From NCBI RefSeq assembly GCF_036017915.1, contig NZ_CP107929.1, positions 3,069,501-3,133,500 on the forward strand: a DNA stretch of 64,000 nt. The letters are read 5' to 3'. Numbering within the stretch: position 1 is the first letter of the stretch; each line of letters begins with the position of its first letter. The DNA comes from Micromonospora sp. NBC_00421 (GTDB lineage Bacteria; Actinomycetota; Actinomycetes; Mycobacteriales; Micromonosporaceae). Position numbers and translations under genes: made by a program. A model generated the notes under the pieces. That model searched no databases. It was given only the letters and a program-made list of their open reading frames with translations, and had not been told where the DNA came from. Shown piece by piece: positions 38,699 to 49,270 of this stretch.

Positions 38699-41600
38699 TC
38701 AGGCCGATCCGAGCTCGTCGTCGAGAAGGCTGAACAGCTCCTCGGCACTGGCGGTGCTGAGGTTGCCGTCGCCCGTGGCGGCGTCGTCGGTGCCGGCCTC
38801 GGCGTACGTCCAGAGCGACAGCAGCTCGCGCAGCCGGGCGGCGACGGCGGTGCGGTCGGTGTCCTCGGTGGTGACCGCGCGCATGGCGGTCTCCAGCTTG
38901 TTGAGCTCGCCCAGCACGGACAGCGCGGTGGTGGTCCGCTCGGCGAGCAGCGCGCCGCGCAGGTGGGCGACCATCGCGCCGGTGGTCGGCCGGTCATAGA
39001 TCAGGGTCGACGGCAGGCGCAGCCCGGTAGCGGCGGCGAGCCGGTTGCGGAACTCCACAGCGGTCAGCGAGTCGAAACCGAGCTCCACGAAGCCCTTCTC
39101 CTCGTCGATGTCGCGGATCGAGGAGTAGCCGAGCACCGCCGCCGCGTGGGTGCGGACCAGGTCGGACAGCACCCGGTCCCGCTCTGCCTCCGGGGTGGCG
39201 GCGAGGGTGGCGCGGAGCGCGTCCGCCGCGTCGGCCGCCGGTGTCGCCGCGACCGGAGCGGCCCCGGCCGGGCGGACCAGACCGTGCAGCAGCCGGGGCA
39301 GTGCCGGGCCGAGCCGGCCGAGCAGCCCGTGGTCCAGGCTCACCGGGACGACCACCGCGTCGCCGAAGCGCAGCCCCTCGCTGAACAGCTCCATACCCTC
39401 GTCGGCGTCGAGCGGGTGGAAGCCGGCCCGGCTCATCCGCTGCTCGTCGACGTGTCCCTGCGGTCCCCCGGGCCCGTCGGGGTTGGCCCACGGCCCCCAC
39501 GCCATCGAGGTGACGGCCAGTCCGCTGGCCCGACGGTGGTGGGCGAGCGCGTCCAGGAAGGCGTTCGCGGCGGCGTGGTTGGCCTGGCCGGGACCGCCGA
39601 ACAGCCCGGAGGCGGAGGAGAACAGCACGAACGCGGCGAGGTCGAGCTTCTCGGTCAGCTCGTGCAGGTGCCAGGCAGCGTCCACCTTCGGCCCGAGGAC
39701 GGTGTCGAACCGGGCCGGGGTGAGCGCCGGCAGCACCCCGTCGTCGAGGATGCCTGCGGCGTGCACGACGCCGACCAGCGGTCGGTCGGCGGGGATCTCG
39801 TCGAGCAGCACGGCGAGGGCGTCCCGGTCGGTGACGTCGGCGGCGGCGACCTGGGCGCTGGCACCGAGTGCGGTCAGCTCGGCGACGAGGTCCGCCGCGC
39901 CGGGTGCGTCCGCGCCGCTGCGGCTGACCAGCAGCAGCCGGGGCACGCCGTGCCGGGTGACCAGGTGCCGGGCGGCCAGCCGGCCGAGCACGCCGAAGGC
40001 GCCGGTGACCAGGACCGTGCCGGTGGACAGGTCGGGCGCCGGCCGGTCCTGCGGCGGCGGTCCGAGCCGGACCAGCCGGGGTGCCCGGAGCTGCCCGGCA
40101 CGGACGGCGAGCTGCGGTTCCCCGGTGGCCAGCGCCGCCGGCAGCGCGACCGCCGAGCGGGGATCGTCGTCGAGGTCGAGCAGCACGAACCGGCCCGGGT
40201 TCTCCGACTGGGCGGAGCGGACGAGACCCCACGCCGTGGCGGCGGGCAGGTCGGCGGGCCGTTCGTCGCCGTCGACGCAGACCGCACCCCGGGTGACGAC
40301 GACGAGCCGGGCGTCCGCCAGGACTTCCCGGGTGAGCCAGTCCTGGGCCAGCACCAGCGTCTCGTGGCTGACCAGGTGCGCGACCCGCGCGGGGCTCGGC
40401 TCGTCGGCGCGCAGTCCCGCGCAGCCGACGACCACCGCGTCGGGCATGGCCGCCCCGGCTGCCACGGCCGCCACCAGGTCGTCCAGATCCTGGTACGCCT
40501 CGATGCCCGGCCACCCCCCGGCGTCGCCGAGCACGGCGAGGCGGGCGGTCCGGTCCGTTCCCGGCTCGGGGGCGATCCAGTCGAGCCGGTGCAGCGACCG
40601 GTTGGCCGCGCGGCGGGCCGCGTCGAGCTGGTCCGAACTGATCGGCCGCAGGACGAGGGCGTCGAGGGAGGCGACGGGCACGCCGCCGGTGTCGGTGACG
40701 GTCGCCGCCACCGATCCCTCGGTCACGGTGAGCCGCACCCGCAGCTCGCGGGCCCGGGTGGGCGCGAGGGCCAGCCCAGTCCAGGAGAACGGCAACCCGG
40801 GCTGCGCCGCGCCGGGCTGCGACGGGGCGTCCTCGGCGCGGCCCAGGGCGCTGGCGCCGATGGCGTGCAGGGCGGCGTCGAGCAGCGCGGGGTGCACCGA
40901 GAACCCGACGGCGTCGGTGGTGGCCGCGTCGGCGTCCAACGCCACCTCGGCCAGGATGTCGTCGCCGTGCCGCCATGCCGCGCGCAGTGCCCGGAAGACG
41001 GGGCCGTAGTGGTAGCCCTGCTCGGCCAGGTGCGGGTAGAGCGTGTCCAGCGGGATCGGTTCGGCGTCGGCGGGCGGCCAGGCTCCGGCCGGGGCCACGG
41101 TCACCGCCCGGGTGGGGGCGAGCAGGCCGGTGGCGTGCCGTTGCCACTGCCGGGCCGTGCCCGGTCGGTCGGTGCCGTCGTCGACGTGGGAGTGGATGGT
41201 CACCGGCCGGCAGCCGTCGCCGTCGGCCGGCCCGACGCTTACCCGCAGGTCGACGCCGCCGGTCTGCGGGACGACGAGCGGCACCTCCAGCACCAGCTCC
41301 ACCACGTGCGCGGTGTCGACGGTCCGACCGCTGCGGGATGCCAACTCGACCAGGGCGGTGCCGGGCAGCAGCACGGTGCCGAGCACTGCGTGGTCGGCCA
41401 GCCACGGGTGACTGGCGAGCGAGATCCGCCCGGTGAGCAGTAGGCCGTCGTCGCCGGGCAGGTCGGCTGCGGCGCTGAGCAGCGGGTGGTCCACCGCGTC
41501 GAGGCCCGCCGACGGCAGTCCGGCCCGACCGGTCCCGCCGCGCGCCAGCCAGTAGCGGTCCCGCCCGAACGGGTAGGTGGGTAGGTCGAGGGTGGGTGCC

Positions 41601-44600
41601 GGGGTGAGGACCGTGGTCCAGTCGACCGGCAGACCGATCGCATGCGCGGTAGCCAGACTGGTCAGCAACCGCGTCGGATCGTCCTCACCACGACGCAACG
41701 TACCCAATACATGCCCGGTCACCCCCGCGTCGTCGAGGATCGCGGTCACCGGCATCGTCAACACCGGATGCGCCGACACCTCCACGAACGTCGTGTAACC
41801 CGCCCCCACCGCCGTCCGCACCGCCGCATCGAACCGCACCTGACCCCGCAGATTCTCATACCAGTAACCACCATCCATCGCGGTGGGATCAGCCCACCGC
41901 CCGGTAAGGGTGGACACCATCGGCGTGTGCCCCACCTGCGGAACCACACCGACCAGATCGGTCAGCATCTGCTCCCGGACCTGCTCCACCGCCGGGGAAT
42001 GCGACGCATAGTCGAATCGGATCGGCCGCGCCCGCACCCCCTCGGCCCGGAACGTCTCCACCAACTCCGCGACCTGCCCCGGCGGACCCGACACCACCAC
42101 CGACGCCGGCCCGTTCACCACCCCCACCACCACCCCAGGATGATCAGCCAACCGGGCCGTGACCTCGTCGGCGGGCAGATCCACCGCCGCCATCGCCCCC
42201 GACCCCGCCAACATGCCAAGAGCACGAGCCCGCAACGCCACCACCCGCGCCGCATCCTCCAACGACAACACACCCGCCACACACGCCGCCGCGATCTCAC
42301 CCTGCGAATGACCCACCACCACCCCCGGCACCACACCCGCCCCCCGCCACACCTCCGCCAACGACACCCCCACCGCAAACAACACCGGCTGCAACACCTC
42401 CACACGCTCCAACCACGACACATCCCCACCCGTCAACACCGACACCAGATCCACATCCACAAACGGCGCCAACGCCCGCTGACACTCCGCCAACCGCGCA
42501 TCAAACACCCCACAACGACCCACCAAACCCGCCGCCAACCCCACCGACTGACCACCCTGACCCGGAAACACGAACACCGGGCCAACAGACGAACCAGCCA
42601 CACCCGTAACCACGTTCCCCGCCGGCACACCCGACGCCACCGCCTCCAACCCGGCGAGGAGATCCGACGCACCAGCCCCCACCACCACCGCCCGCTGGTC
42701 GAAGGTGGACCGCGTGGTGGCGAGGGACCAACCGACCGCCGCCGGGTCAAGACCGCCATGCCCACGCACGTACGCCGCCAGCCGACCCGCCTGACCCGCC
42801 AGCGCCTCCTTCGACCGCGCCGACACCGGCCACACCACCACGTCCGAGTCGACAAGCCCCGGAGCAACCTCCACCGGCAGCCCGACCTCGTCAGCCTGCT
42901 CGATGATCACGTGCGCATTCGTGCCGGAAATACCGAACGACGACACCGCCGCCCGACGCGACCGCCCCACCACCGGCCACGGCCGCGCCTCGGTCACCAA
43001 CTCCACCGCACCCGCCGACCAGTCGATATACGGCGACGGCTCATCCACATGCAACGACGCCGGCACCACCCCGTGCCGCATCGCCTGCACCACCTTGATC
43101 ACACCCGCCACACCAGCAGCCGCCTGCGCATGCCCGATGTTCGACTTCACCGAACCCAACAGCAGCGGAACCTCCCGCCCCTGCCCGTACGTAGCCAACA
43201 ACGCCTGCGCCTCGATCGGATCACCAAGCGTCGTACCAGTACCATGCGCCTCCACCACATCCACATCCGCCACCGACAACCCCGCCGAAGCAAGGGCCTG
43301 CCGGATCACCCGCTGCTGCGACGGACCATTCGGCGCCGTCAACCCATTCGACGCACCATCCTGATTCACCGCCGAACCACGCACCACCGCAAAAACCCTC
43401 CGACCCTCCCGACGGGCATCGGAAAGCCGCTGCACCAACAACATCCCCACACCCTCGGACCAACCAGTACCGTCCGCCGAAGCAGCAAACGACTTACACC
43501 GCCCGTCAGCCGCCAGCCCGCCCTGCCGGGAGAACTCGGCGAAGGTGTCCGGGGTGGCCATCACCGCGACGCCGCCGGCGAGGGCGAGGTCGCACTCACC
43601 CCGGCGCAGCGCCTCGCCGGCCAGGTGCAGGGCCACCAGCGACGACGAGCAGGCGGTGTCCACTGTCACCGCCGGTCCCTCCAGGCCGAGGGTGTACGCC
43701 ACCCGGCCGGAGATGACGCTGTGCGCCCCGCCGGTCATCAGGTAGCCCTCGGTGCCCTCCGGCACCTCGGTCAACCCGGTCCCGTAACCGGAGGTGGAGG
43801 CGCCGACGTACACGCCGGTACGGCTGCCCTTGAGGCTGGTCGGGTCGAGCCCGGCCCGCTCCAGGACCTCCCAGGACGCCTCCAGGGTGAGCCGCTGCTG
43901 CGGGTCCATGGCCAGGGCCTCGCGCGGGGAGATGCCGAAGAACACCGGATCGAACCGGGTCGCGTCGTACAGGAAGCCGCCGGCCGGGGCGTAGCCGCTG
44001 TCCGGGGCGGGGACGTCCCAGCCCCGGTCGGTGGGAAACGGGCCGATGGCGTCAACGCCGTCGGCGACCAGCCGCCACAGCCCCTCGGGACTGCCGGCGT
44101 CTCCCGGGTAGCGGCAGGCCATGCCCACGATCGCGATCGGCTCGTCGGCACCGACGAGGGCCGTGGGCGCGGCGGGCGCGGCGGCGTCGGTGCCGAACAC
44201 CGTCTCGCGCAGGTGCCGGGCCAGGCCGGCCGGGGTGGGGTGGTCGAAGACCAGAGTGGACGGCAGTCGGAGCCCGGTCACCTCGTTCAGCTTCGTGCGG
44301 AAGTCCACGGCGGTGAGCGAGTCGAAGCCGAGGTCCTTGAACGGCCGGCCGCGCAGGTCGTCCGGGGTGGCGTGGCCGAGCACCCGGGCGGTCTGCTCGT
44401 TGACGATCCGGAGCAGTTCCCGCTCCTGCCCGGCATCGGACAGCTCGGCCAGGTGGCGCAGCGCCCCGGTCACGCCGGGCGGCGCGGCGGCAATCTCCGC
44501 CTCGGCCTCCGCGAGCGCCCGCACCTGCGGAAGCTCGGACAGGAACGGGCTGGGCCGGGTCAGGGTGAAAGCCGGGTGGAAGCGGCTCCAGTCGACGTCG

Positions 44601-47600
44601 GCGATGGTGACGCAGGGGGTGGGCCGGTGCATCGCCCGGTCCAGGGCGACCAGGGCCCGCTGCGGGTCGATGGTGGGCAGGCCCATCCGGTGCAGTTGCG
44701 CGGTGGCGGTGTTCTTGGCGGCCATGCCGTCGGCGCCGCCCCACGCCGTCCAGGCGACGGCGGTGGCGGTGAGGCCCCGGTCGCGGCGGTCGACGGCGAG
44801 CGCGTCGAGCAGCGAATTGCCGGCCCCGTACGCGCACTGGCCGGCGCTGCCCCACACCCCGGAGATCGAGGAGAAGAGCAGGAACGCGGCGAGCGGCCGG
44901 TCGGCCAGGCACTCGTCGAGGTGCAGCGCGCCGAGCACCTTGCCGGCGACGACTGTGGAGAACTCGTCGAGGGAGGTGCCGGTGAGCGGCGTGAGCTGGT
45001 CGGTGCCGGCGGCGTGCACCACAGCGGTCAGGTCGGGCAGCGAGTCCAGCAGCACCGCGACGGCCTGCCGGTCGGTCACGTCGCAGGCGGCGGCGGTGAC
45101 CCGGCCGTCGGCGCCGTACTCCTGCAGAAGCCCGGCCAGGGCAGGGGCGGCGGCGCCGCGCCGACCGACCAGGACGACGCGTCGGGCACCGCGCTCCACC
45201 AGCCACCTGGTGACGTGGCCGGCGAGCGCCCCGGTACCGCCGGTGACCAGGACGGTGGCGTCGGCCCAGGGGTCCCCCGCCGGCCGTTGCGGGGCGGGGG
45301 CCGGGGCGAGCCGGCGACCCCAGACGCCGCCGGCGCGGACGGCGACCTGGTCCTCCCCGCTGCCGCCCGCGAGGACGGCCCCGAGGCGACGCAGGACGGC
45401 CTCGTCGACGGCGGCCGGCAGGTCCACCAGGCCGCCCCAGCGGTGCGGCTGCTCCACGGCGGCGGCGCGGCCGAGGCCCCACACCAGGGTCTGCAGCGGG
45501 TCGGTGACCCGGTCGGCGGGCCCGGCCTTGACCGCGCCGCTGGTGAGGCACCAGACGGGGGCGGCCAGATCCAGGTCGCTCAGGGCCTGTACCAGCACGA
45601 GGGTGGTGGCGGCGGCGACGCTCAGCCCGGGGTGCGCGGCCAGCAGCCGGTCCTGTCCGGCGACGACGTGCAGCACCCCGGCGACGGGCTGGTCGCCGGC
45701 CACCGCGCGCAGCCGGTCGGCCAGCGTCGCCCGGTCCAGGTCGTCCGCGCCGACGCGCAGCAGCGCCGGTTCGTCGCCGGCCGCCCGGAACAGGCCGACC
45801 AGGTCGTCCGCCCAGGTGGGCGCCGCGTCCGCCGGCAGCACCAGCAGCCAACGCCCCGCCGGCCGGTCACCGTCGGCGACCGGCACCGGCTTCCACACCA
45901 CCTGGTACGACCAGCCGTCCACCACCGAGCGGTCGTGCCGGTTGCGGCGCCAGGAGGCGAGCACGGGCAACGCCGGCAGCAGGGCGTCCACCGGGTCGGC
46001 GTTGCCGGCCGGGTCGGCGCCGAGCTGGTCACGCAACGCGTCGACGTCGGACTGCTCGACGGCCGCCCAGAACTCGGCGTCCGCGCCCGTGGCGGCCTCC
46101 ACCTGGGCGGACGGGGGCGGCTCGGGCCAGAACCGTTGGCGGTGGAAGGCGTACCCGGGCAGCCGGACCCGACGCGGCTCCACGCCGGCGAACAGTTCCC
46201 GCCAGGCGACAGTGACCCCGGCGACGTGCAGCTCGGCGAGGGCGGTCAGCAGGGACGCCGGCTCGGGCCGCTCCCGGCGCAGCGACGACACCGCGACGGC
46301 GTCCGCGCCGACGATCTCCCGGGTCAGCGCGGTCAGCACGCCGCTCGGGCCGACCTCCAGGAACGTGCCGACGCCGAGGGCGCGTGCCCGCTCCACGCCG
46401 TCGGCGAAGCGGACCGCCTCGCGGACGTGCCGCACCCAGTACCCGGGGCTGCGGATCTCCTCGGCGTCGACCGGCGCACCGGTCACGTTGGACACGATCG
46501 GCAGGGTCGGCGCTTCGAGGGTCAGCCCTTCCAGGACGGCCCGGAACTCGGCGAGCATCGGCTCCATGAGCGGGCTGTGGAAGGCGTGGCTGACGGGGAG
46601 GCGTCTGGTGCGTACGCCACGATCGGTGAACCGGCGGTCGACCTCGGCGACGGCGTCGGCGGCACCGGAGACCACCACGGCGGTGGGACCGTTGACGGCG
46701 GCGACGCCGAGCGGGCCGTCGAGGTCGGCGAGGACGGCCTCGACGTCGGCGAGACCGGCGGCGACCGAGAGCATCGCGCCGCCGGCTGGCAGGTTCTGCA
46801 TGAGCCGACCCCGGGCGGCGACCAACGCGGCGGCGTCGGCGAGGGTGAGCACCCCCGCGACGTGGGCGGCGACGACCTCGCCGATGGAGTGGCCCAGCAG
46901 CACGTCCGGGGTGACGCCCCAGGATTCCAGCAACCGGTACAGGGCCACCTCGACGGCGAACAGTCCCGCCTGGGTCCAGAGCGTCTGGTCGAGCAGGTCG
47001 GCGTCCCCGGTGCCCGGGTCGGCGGCGAGGACCGGCGCGAGCGGGCGGGGCAGGTGCGGGTCGAGCGCGGCGCAGACCTCGGTGAGCGCGCGGGCGAAGA
47101 CCGGGAACGCCGCCGCCAACTCCCGGCCCATACCGGCGCGCTGGGCGCCCTGGCCGGAGAACAGGAACGCGAGTTGCCCGCCGCGCGGCCCGTCGCCGAC
47201 GACGAGACCGGCGGCGACCCCGCCGTCGGCGAGCGTACGCAGGTCGCGCGGCAGGTCGGCGCGGTCGGTGGCGAGGACGACAGCCCGGTGCTCCAGGGCG
47301 CCACGGGTGGTGGCGGACGACCAGCCGAGGTCGACCAGGCCGGCGGGGTCGGCGTCGGGGGCGGTGTCGAGCCACTCGGCCCAGCGCCGCGCCTGGGCGG
47401 CCAGCCCGGCGGCGTCGCGGGCGGACAGCAGCACGGGCACCAGCCCGGCAGCCGCCACCGCGGCCGGGCCGGCCGCCACCGCCGGCGCGGCCTGCGCGGC
47501 GGCGGGGTCGGTGCCGGGGGCCACCGGTGCGGCGGCGTCCGCGGTCTCGGCGGGTGCCTCCTCGATGATCACGTGCGCGTTGGTGCCACTCATGCCGAAC

Positions 47601-48934
47601 GAGGAGACGCCCGCGCGGCGGGGCTGCTCGCCGCGCGGCCAGGGCAGCGCCTCGGTCAGCAGTGACACCGCGCCGGCCGTCCAGTCGACGTGCGGGGTGG
47701 GCTCGTCGACGTGCAGGGTCGCCGGGAGCAGGTCGTGCTGGAGGGCCAGCACCATCTTGATCACCCCGGCGACGCCGGCGGCGGCCTGGGTGTGCCCGAT
47801 GTTCGACTTCACCGAGCCGAGCCGCAGCGGCCGGTCCGCCGGCCGCCCCTGCCCGTACGTGGCGAGCAGCGCGGTGGCCTCGATGGGGTCGCCGAGGTTG
47901 GTCCCGGTGCCGTGCGCCTCCACCGCGTCGACCTGTTCCGGGGAGAGGCGGGCGCTGGCCAGGGCCTGGAGCACCACGCGCTGCTGGGAGGGCCCGTTGG
48001 GGGCGGTGAGTCCGTTGGAGGCGCCGTCCTGGTTGACCGCGCTGCCGCGCACCACGGCGAGGACGGGGTGGCCGTTGCGGCGGGCGTCGGAGAGTCGCTC
48101 GACCAGGAGCACGGCGACGCCCTCACCCCACCCGGTGCCGTCGGCGGCTCCGGCGAACGCCTTGACCCGCCCGTCGGCGGCGAGCCCGCGCTGGCGGCTG
48201 AAGCCGACGAACGCCGCGGGGGTGGACATGATGGTGGCACCGCCGGCCAGCGCGAGGGTGCACTCACCCTGTCGCAGGGCGTGGCAGGCGAGGTGCAGCG
48301 CCACCAGGGACGACGAGCAGGCGGTGTCGACGGAGACGGCGGGGCCCTCGACGCCGAGCACGTACGAGATCCGGCCGGAGACGACGCTGGCGGCGGTGCC
48401 GGTGAGGACGTACCCCTCGACGCCGGGCGGGGGCGGCTGGAGCAGCGCCGCGTAGTCCTGGCCGGTGGTGCTGGCGAACACGCCGACCTGGTGACCGCGC
48501 AGGTCCGCCGGGTCGATGCCGGCGTGCTCGAACGCCTCCCACGAGGTCTCCAGCAGCAGCCGCTGCTGCGGATCCATGCCCAGCGCCTCGCGGGGGGAGA
48601 TGCCGAAGAAGCCGGGGTCGAACTCGGTGGCCGAGTCGAGGAAGCCGCCCTGCCCGACGTACGAGGTGCCGGGGTGGTCGGGGTCGGGGTGGATCAGCCG
48701 CTCCAGGTCCCAGCCCCGGTCCGTGGGGAAGTCGGAGATGGCGTCGCGGCCGTCGGCCACCAGGTGCCACAGGTCCTCGGATGAGCGCACCCCGCCCGGG
48801 AAGCGGCAGCCGATGCCGACGATGGCGATGGGCTCCCGGTTGGCCGCCTCCAACTCCCCGAGCTTCCGCCTGGTCTGGTGGAGGTCCGCGGTAACCCATT
48901 TCAGGTATTCCCGGAGGGTATCTTCAGTCGCCAT
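38699..48934 (-). CDS. PKS-B: modular type I polyketide synthase, two modules
   Basis: The protein has 3411 residues from ATG 48934 (ribosome binding site AAAAGG 8 nt upstream) to a TGA at 38699-38701. Residues 1-33 form a coiled-coil N-terminal docking domain ([20 protein letters not shown]...). Module B1 starts at residue ~34: KS, AT ~590-900, KR with Tyr ~1369, ACP serine ~1539. Module B2 starts at ~1598: KS, AT ~2122-2430, DH ~2480-2760, KR ~2970-3160, ACP serine ~3289. The C-terminus is a docking region ending [14 protein letters not shown]. The gene is first in a tight B-C-D-E run, and its neighbour PKS-C starts 42 bp after its stop. The odd point is the B2 KR, where the catalytic Tyr is His (residue ~3120) while the DH in the same module looks intact. 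Confidence 0.97.
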   Translation of the reverse strand: MATEDTLREYLKWVTADLHQTRRKLGELEAANREPIAIVGIGCRFPGGVRSSEDLWHLVADGRDAISDFPTDRGWDLERLIHPDPDHPGTSYVGQGGFLDSATEFDPGFFGISPREALGMDPQQRLLLETSWEAFEHAGIDPADLRGHQVGVFASTTGQDYAALLQPPPPGVEGYVLTGTAASVVSGRISYVLGVEGPAVSVDTACSSSLVALHLACHALRQGECTLALAGGATIMSTPAAFVGFSRQRGLAADGRVKAFAGAADGTGWGEGVAVLLVERLSDARRNGHPVLAVVRGSAVNQDGASNGLTAPNGPSQQRVVLQALASARLSPEQVDAVEAHGTGTNLGDPIEATALLATYGQGRPADRPLRLGSVKSNIGHTQAAAGVAGVIKMVLALQHDLLPATLHVDEPTPHVDWTAGAVSLLTEALPWPRGEQPRRAGVSSFGMSGTNAHVIIEEAPAETADAAAPVAPGTDPAAAQAAPAVAAGPAAVAAAGLVPVLLSARDAAGLAAQARRWAEWLDTAPDADPAGLVDLGWSSATTRGALEHRAVVLATDRADLPRDLRTLADGGVAAGLVVGDGPRGGQLAFLFSGQGAQRAGMGRELAAAFPVFARALTEVCAALDPHLPRPLAPVLAADPGTGDADLLDQTLWTQAGLFAVEVALYRLLESWGVTPDVLLGHSIGEVVAAHVAGVLTLADAAALVAARGRLMQNLPAGGAMLSVAAGLADVEAVLADLDGPLGVAAVNGPTAVVVSGAADAVAEVDRRFTDRGVRTRRLPVSHAFHSPLMEPMLAEFRAVLEGLTLEAPTLPIVSNVTGAPVDAEEIRSPGYWVRHVREAVRFADGVERARALGVGTFLEVGPSGVLTALTREIVGADAVAVSSLRRERPEPASLLTALAELHVAGVTVAWRELFAGVEPRRVRLPGYAFHRQRFWPEPPPSAQVEAATGADAEFWAAVEQSDVDALRDQLGADPAGNADPVDALLPALPVLASWRRNRHDRSVVDGWSYQVVWKPVPVADGDRPAGRWLLVLPADAAPTWADDLVGLFRAAGDEPALLRVGADDLDRATLADRLRAVAGDQPVAGVLHVVAGQDRLLAAHPGLSVAAATTLVLVQALSDLDLAAPVWCLTSGAVKAGPADRVTDPLQTLVWGLGRAAAVEQPHRWGGLVDLPAAVDEAVLRRLGAVLAGGSGEDQVAVRAGGVWGRRLAPAPAPQRPAGDPWADATVLVTGGTGALAGHVTRWLVERGARRVVLVGRRGAAAPALAGLLQEYGADGRVTAAACDVTDRQAVAVLLDSLPDLTAVVHAAGTDQLTPLTGTSLDEFSTVVAGKVLGALHLDECLADRPLAAFLLFSSISGVWGSAGQCAYGAGNSLLDALAVDRRDRGLTATAVAWTAWGGADGMAAKNTATAQLHRMGLPTIDPQRALVALDRAMHRPTPCVTIADVDWSRFHPAFTLTRPSPFLSELPQVRALAEAEAEIAAAPPGVTGALRHLAELSDAGQERELLRIVNEQTARVLGHATPDDLRGRPFKDLGFDSLTAVDFRTKLNEVTGLRLPSTLVFDHPTPAGLARHLRETVFGTDAAAPAAPTALVGADEPIAIVGMACRYPGDAGSPEGLWRLVADGVDAIGPFPTDRGWDVPAPDSGYAPAGGFLYDATRFDPVFFGISPREALAMDPQQRLTLEASWEVLERAGLDPTSLKGSRTGVYVGASTSGYGTGLTEVPEGTEGYLMTGGAHSVISGRVAYTLGLEGPAVTVDTACSSSLVALHLAGEALRRGECDLALAGGVAVMATPDTFAEFSRQGGLAADGRCKSFAASADGTGWSEGVGMLLVQRLSDARREGRRVFAVVRGSAVNQDGASNGLTAPNGPSQQRVIRQALASAGLSVADVDVVEAHGTGTTLGDPIEAQALLATYGQGREVPLLLGSVKSNIGHAQAAAGVAGVIKVVQAMRHGVVPASLHVDEPSPYIDWSAGAVELVTEARPWPVVGRSRRAAVSSFGISGTNAHVIIEQADEVGLPVEVAPGLVDSDVVVWPVSARSKEALAGQAGRLAAYVRGHGGLDPAAVGWSLATTRSTFDQRAVVVGAGASDLLAGLEAVASGVPAGNVVTGVAGSSVGPVFVFPGQGGQSVGLAAGLVGRCGVFDARLAECQRALAPFVDVDLVSVLTGGDVSWLERVEVLQPVLFAVGVSLAEVWRGAGVVPGVVVGHSQGEIAAACVAGVLSLEDAARVVALRARALGMLAGSGAMAAVDLPADEVTARLADHPGVVVGVVNGPASVVVSGPPGQVAELVETFRAEGVRARPIRFDYASHSPAVEQVREQMLTDLVGVVPQVGHTPMVSTLTGRWADPTAMDGGYWYENLRGQVRFDAAVRTAVGAGYTTFVEVSAHPVLTMPVTAILDDAGVTGHVLGTLRRGEDDPTRLLTSLATAHAIGLPVDWTTVLTPAPTLDLPTYPFGRDRYWLARGGTGRAGLPSAGLDAVDHPLLSAAADLPGDDGLLLTGRISLASHPWLADHAVLGTVLLPGTALVELASRSGRTVDTAHVVELVLEVPLVVPQTGGVDLRVSVGPADGDGCRPVTIHSHVDDGTDRPGTARQWQRHATGLLAPTRAVTVAPAGAWPPADAEPIPLDTLYPHLAEQGYHYGPVFRALRAAWRHGDDILAEVALDADAATTDAVGFSVHPALLDAALHAIGASALGRAEDAPSQPGAAQPGLPFSWTGLALAPTRARELRVRLTVTEGSVAATVTDTGGVPVASLDALVLRPISSDQLDAARRAANRSLHRLDWIAPEPGTDRTARLAVLGDAGGWPGIEAYQDLDDLVAAVAAGAAMPDAVVVGCAGLRADEPSPARVAHLVSHETLVLAQDWLTREVLADARLVVVTRGAVCVDGDERPADLPAATAWGLVRSAQSENPGRFVLLDLDDDPRSAVALPAALATGEPQLAVRAGQLRAPRLVRLGPPPQDRPAPDLSTGTVLVTGAFGVLGRLAARHLVTRHGVPRLLLVSRSGADAPGAADLVAELTALGASAQVAAADVTDRDALAVLLDEIPADRPLVGVVHAAGILDDGVLPALTPARFDTVLGPKVDAAWHLHELTEKLDLAAFVLFSSASGLFGGPGQANHAAANAFLDALAHHRRASGLAVTSMAWGPWANPDGPGGPQGHVDEQRMSRAGFHPLDADEGMELFSEGLRFGDAVVVPVSLDHGLLGRLGPALPRLLHGLVRPAGAAPVAATPAADAADALRATLAATPEAERDRVLSDLVRTHAAAVLGYSSIRDIDEEKGFVELGFDSLTAVEFRNRLAAATGLRLPSTLIYDRPTTGAMVAHLRGALLAERTTTALSVLGELNKLETAMRAVTTEDTDRTAVAARLRELLSLWTYAEAGTDDAATGDGNLSTASAEELFSLLDDELGSA
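38940..44143 (-). other. Module B2: KS-AT(methylmalonyl)-DH-KR(Tyr to His)-ACP
   Basis: KS lies at about 42890-44143 ([15 protein letters not shown] rather than GHTQAAAG). AT lies at about 41650-42570 with GHSQGE and YASH, so methylmalonyl-CoA is predicted; it is nearly identical to the D2 AT. DH (about 40660-41490) has [11 protein letters not shown] and [10 protein letters not shown], so its catalytic His and Asp are present. KR (about 39450-40020) has TGAFGVLG and the B-type LDD, plus the Ser and Lys residues. The catalytic Tyr is replaced by His (CAC, codon 39575-39577, in QANHAAAN). The ACP serine codon is 39068-39070. Predicted outcome: a methyl-branched ketone if the KR is dead, or a trisubstituted alkene if it still works. 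Confidence 0.9.
41573..42579. repeat. Near-identical ~1.0-kb block, copy in B2 AT
   Basis: Partner of 16460-17466 in the D2 AT, in the same orientation. Similarity fades beyond both ends (different post-AT linkers, and different sequence before the GQGGQS motif). Confidence 0.85.
44200..48835 (-). other. Module B1: KS-AT(malonyl)-KR(A-type)-ACP
   Basis: KS lies at about 47555-48835 ([29 protein letters not shown]). AT lies at about 46240-47165 with GHSIGE and HAFH, predicting malonyl-CoA. A long Ala/Pro-rich linker precedes the AT. KR has [10 protein letters not shown] near 45205-45260 and no LDD. The A-type Trp codon is 44852-44854, the catalytic Tyr codon 44828-44830, and Gln lies three residues before Tyr (A1 subtype). 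No DH is present. The ACP serine codon is 44318-44320. Predicted outcome: an L-hydroxyl, no methyl. Confidence 0.92.
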
Positions 48935-48942
48935 TAGCGCCA

Positions 48943-48961
48943 CCTTTTCGGGCCGGAAAAG
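48943..48961 (-). promoter_or_regulatory. PKS-B ribosome binding site within a small hairpin
   Basis: AAAAGG at 48943-48948 lies 8 nt before the ATG at 48934 and fixes that start. The upstream in-frame GTG (48943) overlaps this site and is unlikely to be used. CTTTTC at 48944-48949 (plus strand) and GAAAAG at 48956-48961 are perfect complements around a 6-nt GC-rich loop. The mRNA could therefore hide most of the ribosome binding site in a stem. Confidence 0.5.
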
Positions 48962-49094
48962 AGCGACCCAATACCGTCCACAGACGCCTCAAGCTGCGAC
49001 ACCACAGCCGTTCAGCCCGATCACGAATTGCAATAATCAACAGCGTTGCGGTCCTACCGGGAGGAAGGTAATTGTCGGCCGGCGACGGTCACAA

Positions 49095-49124
49095 CCCCTA
49101 CGGTGCCCCTACGGTCAGCCCCTA
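49095..49124 (-). promoter_or_regulatory. Three TAGGGG direct repeats upstream of PKS-B, possible activator site
   Basis: On the minus strand TAGGGG occurs three times within 30 bp, at 49119-49124, 49106-49111 and 49095-49100. The spacings are 13 and 11 bp, and the last two share the longer word CCGTAGGGG. Direct repeats about one helical turn apart are what SARP-type antibiotic regulators bind, but the word itself is not a recognised consensus. The repeats lie about 160 bp upstream of the PKS-B start. Function is inferred. Confidence 0.35.
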
Positions 49125-49191
49125 GAGGACCGCCACCGGACCGGCCGCAGGCTGGTGCGGGGCCACCCCGAACGCGATATGCCCGCGGCCC

Positions 49192-49240
49192 GGCGGGGCC
49201 GGTCGCGACGGCGGTAAGTGCCTCCGCGACCGGCCCCGCC
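49192..49240 (-). terminator. Hairpin terminator downstream of PKS-A
   Basis: Left arm 49192-49207 and right arm 49225-49240 are perfect 16-nt inverted complements (GGCGGGGCCGGTCGCG against CGCGACCGGCCCCGCC) around a 17-nt loop. The hairpin begins 30 bp after the PKS-A stop. No U-tract follows, which is common for actinomycete terminators. The structure is seen directly; the terminator function is inferred. Confidence 0.7.
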
Positions 49241-49270
49241 GACGTGCCCGACGATGGCCGGTCAATAGGT

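Larger units (their letters stand above)
48935..49270 (-). promoter_or_regulatory. 336-bp intergenic region between PKS-A and PKS-B, probable promoter region of the B-E operon
   Basis: This is the only intergenic stretch over 50 bp in the window. From the PKS-A side it holds the hairpin (49192-49240), then a GC-rich spacer and three TAGGGG direct repeats (49095-49124). Next comes the only AT-rich patch of the gap (about 49022-49040, minus strand GTTGATTATTGCAATTC), and finally the PKS-B leader with a small hairpin over the ribosome binding site. No convincing -35/-10 pair can be assigned by eye. No ORF with plausible coding character is present on either strand. Confidence 0.55.

Noticed and set aside
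48935..48943. GTG at 48943 as the start of PKS-B
   Set aside because: It overlaps the AAAAGG ribosome binding site; ATG 48934 is 8 nt downstream and fits the docking helix of the other subunits.
49060..49080. GGAGGAAGG followed by a possible start on the plus strand in the A-B gap
   Set aside because: It resembles a strong ribosome binding site, but the following frame runs antisense through the PKS-A C-terminus and has no coding character.
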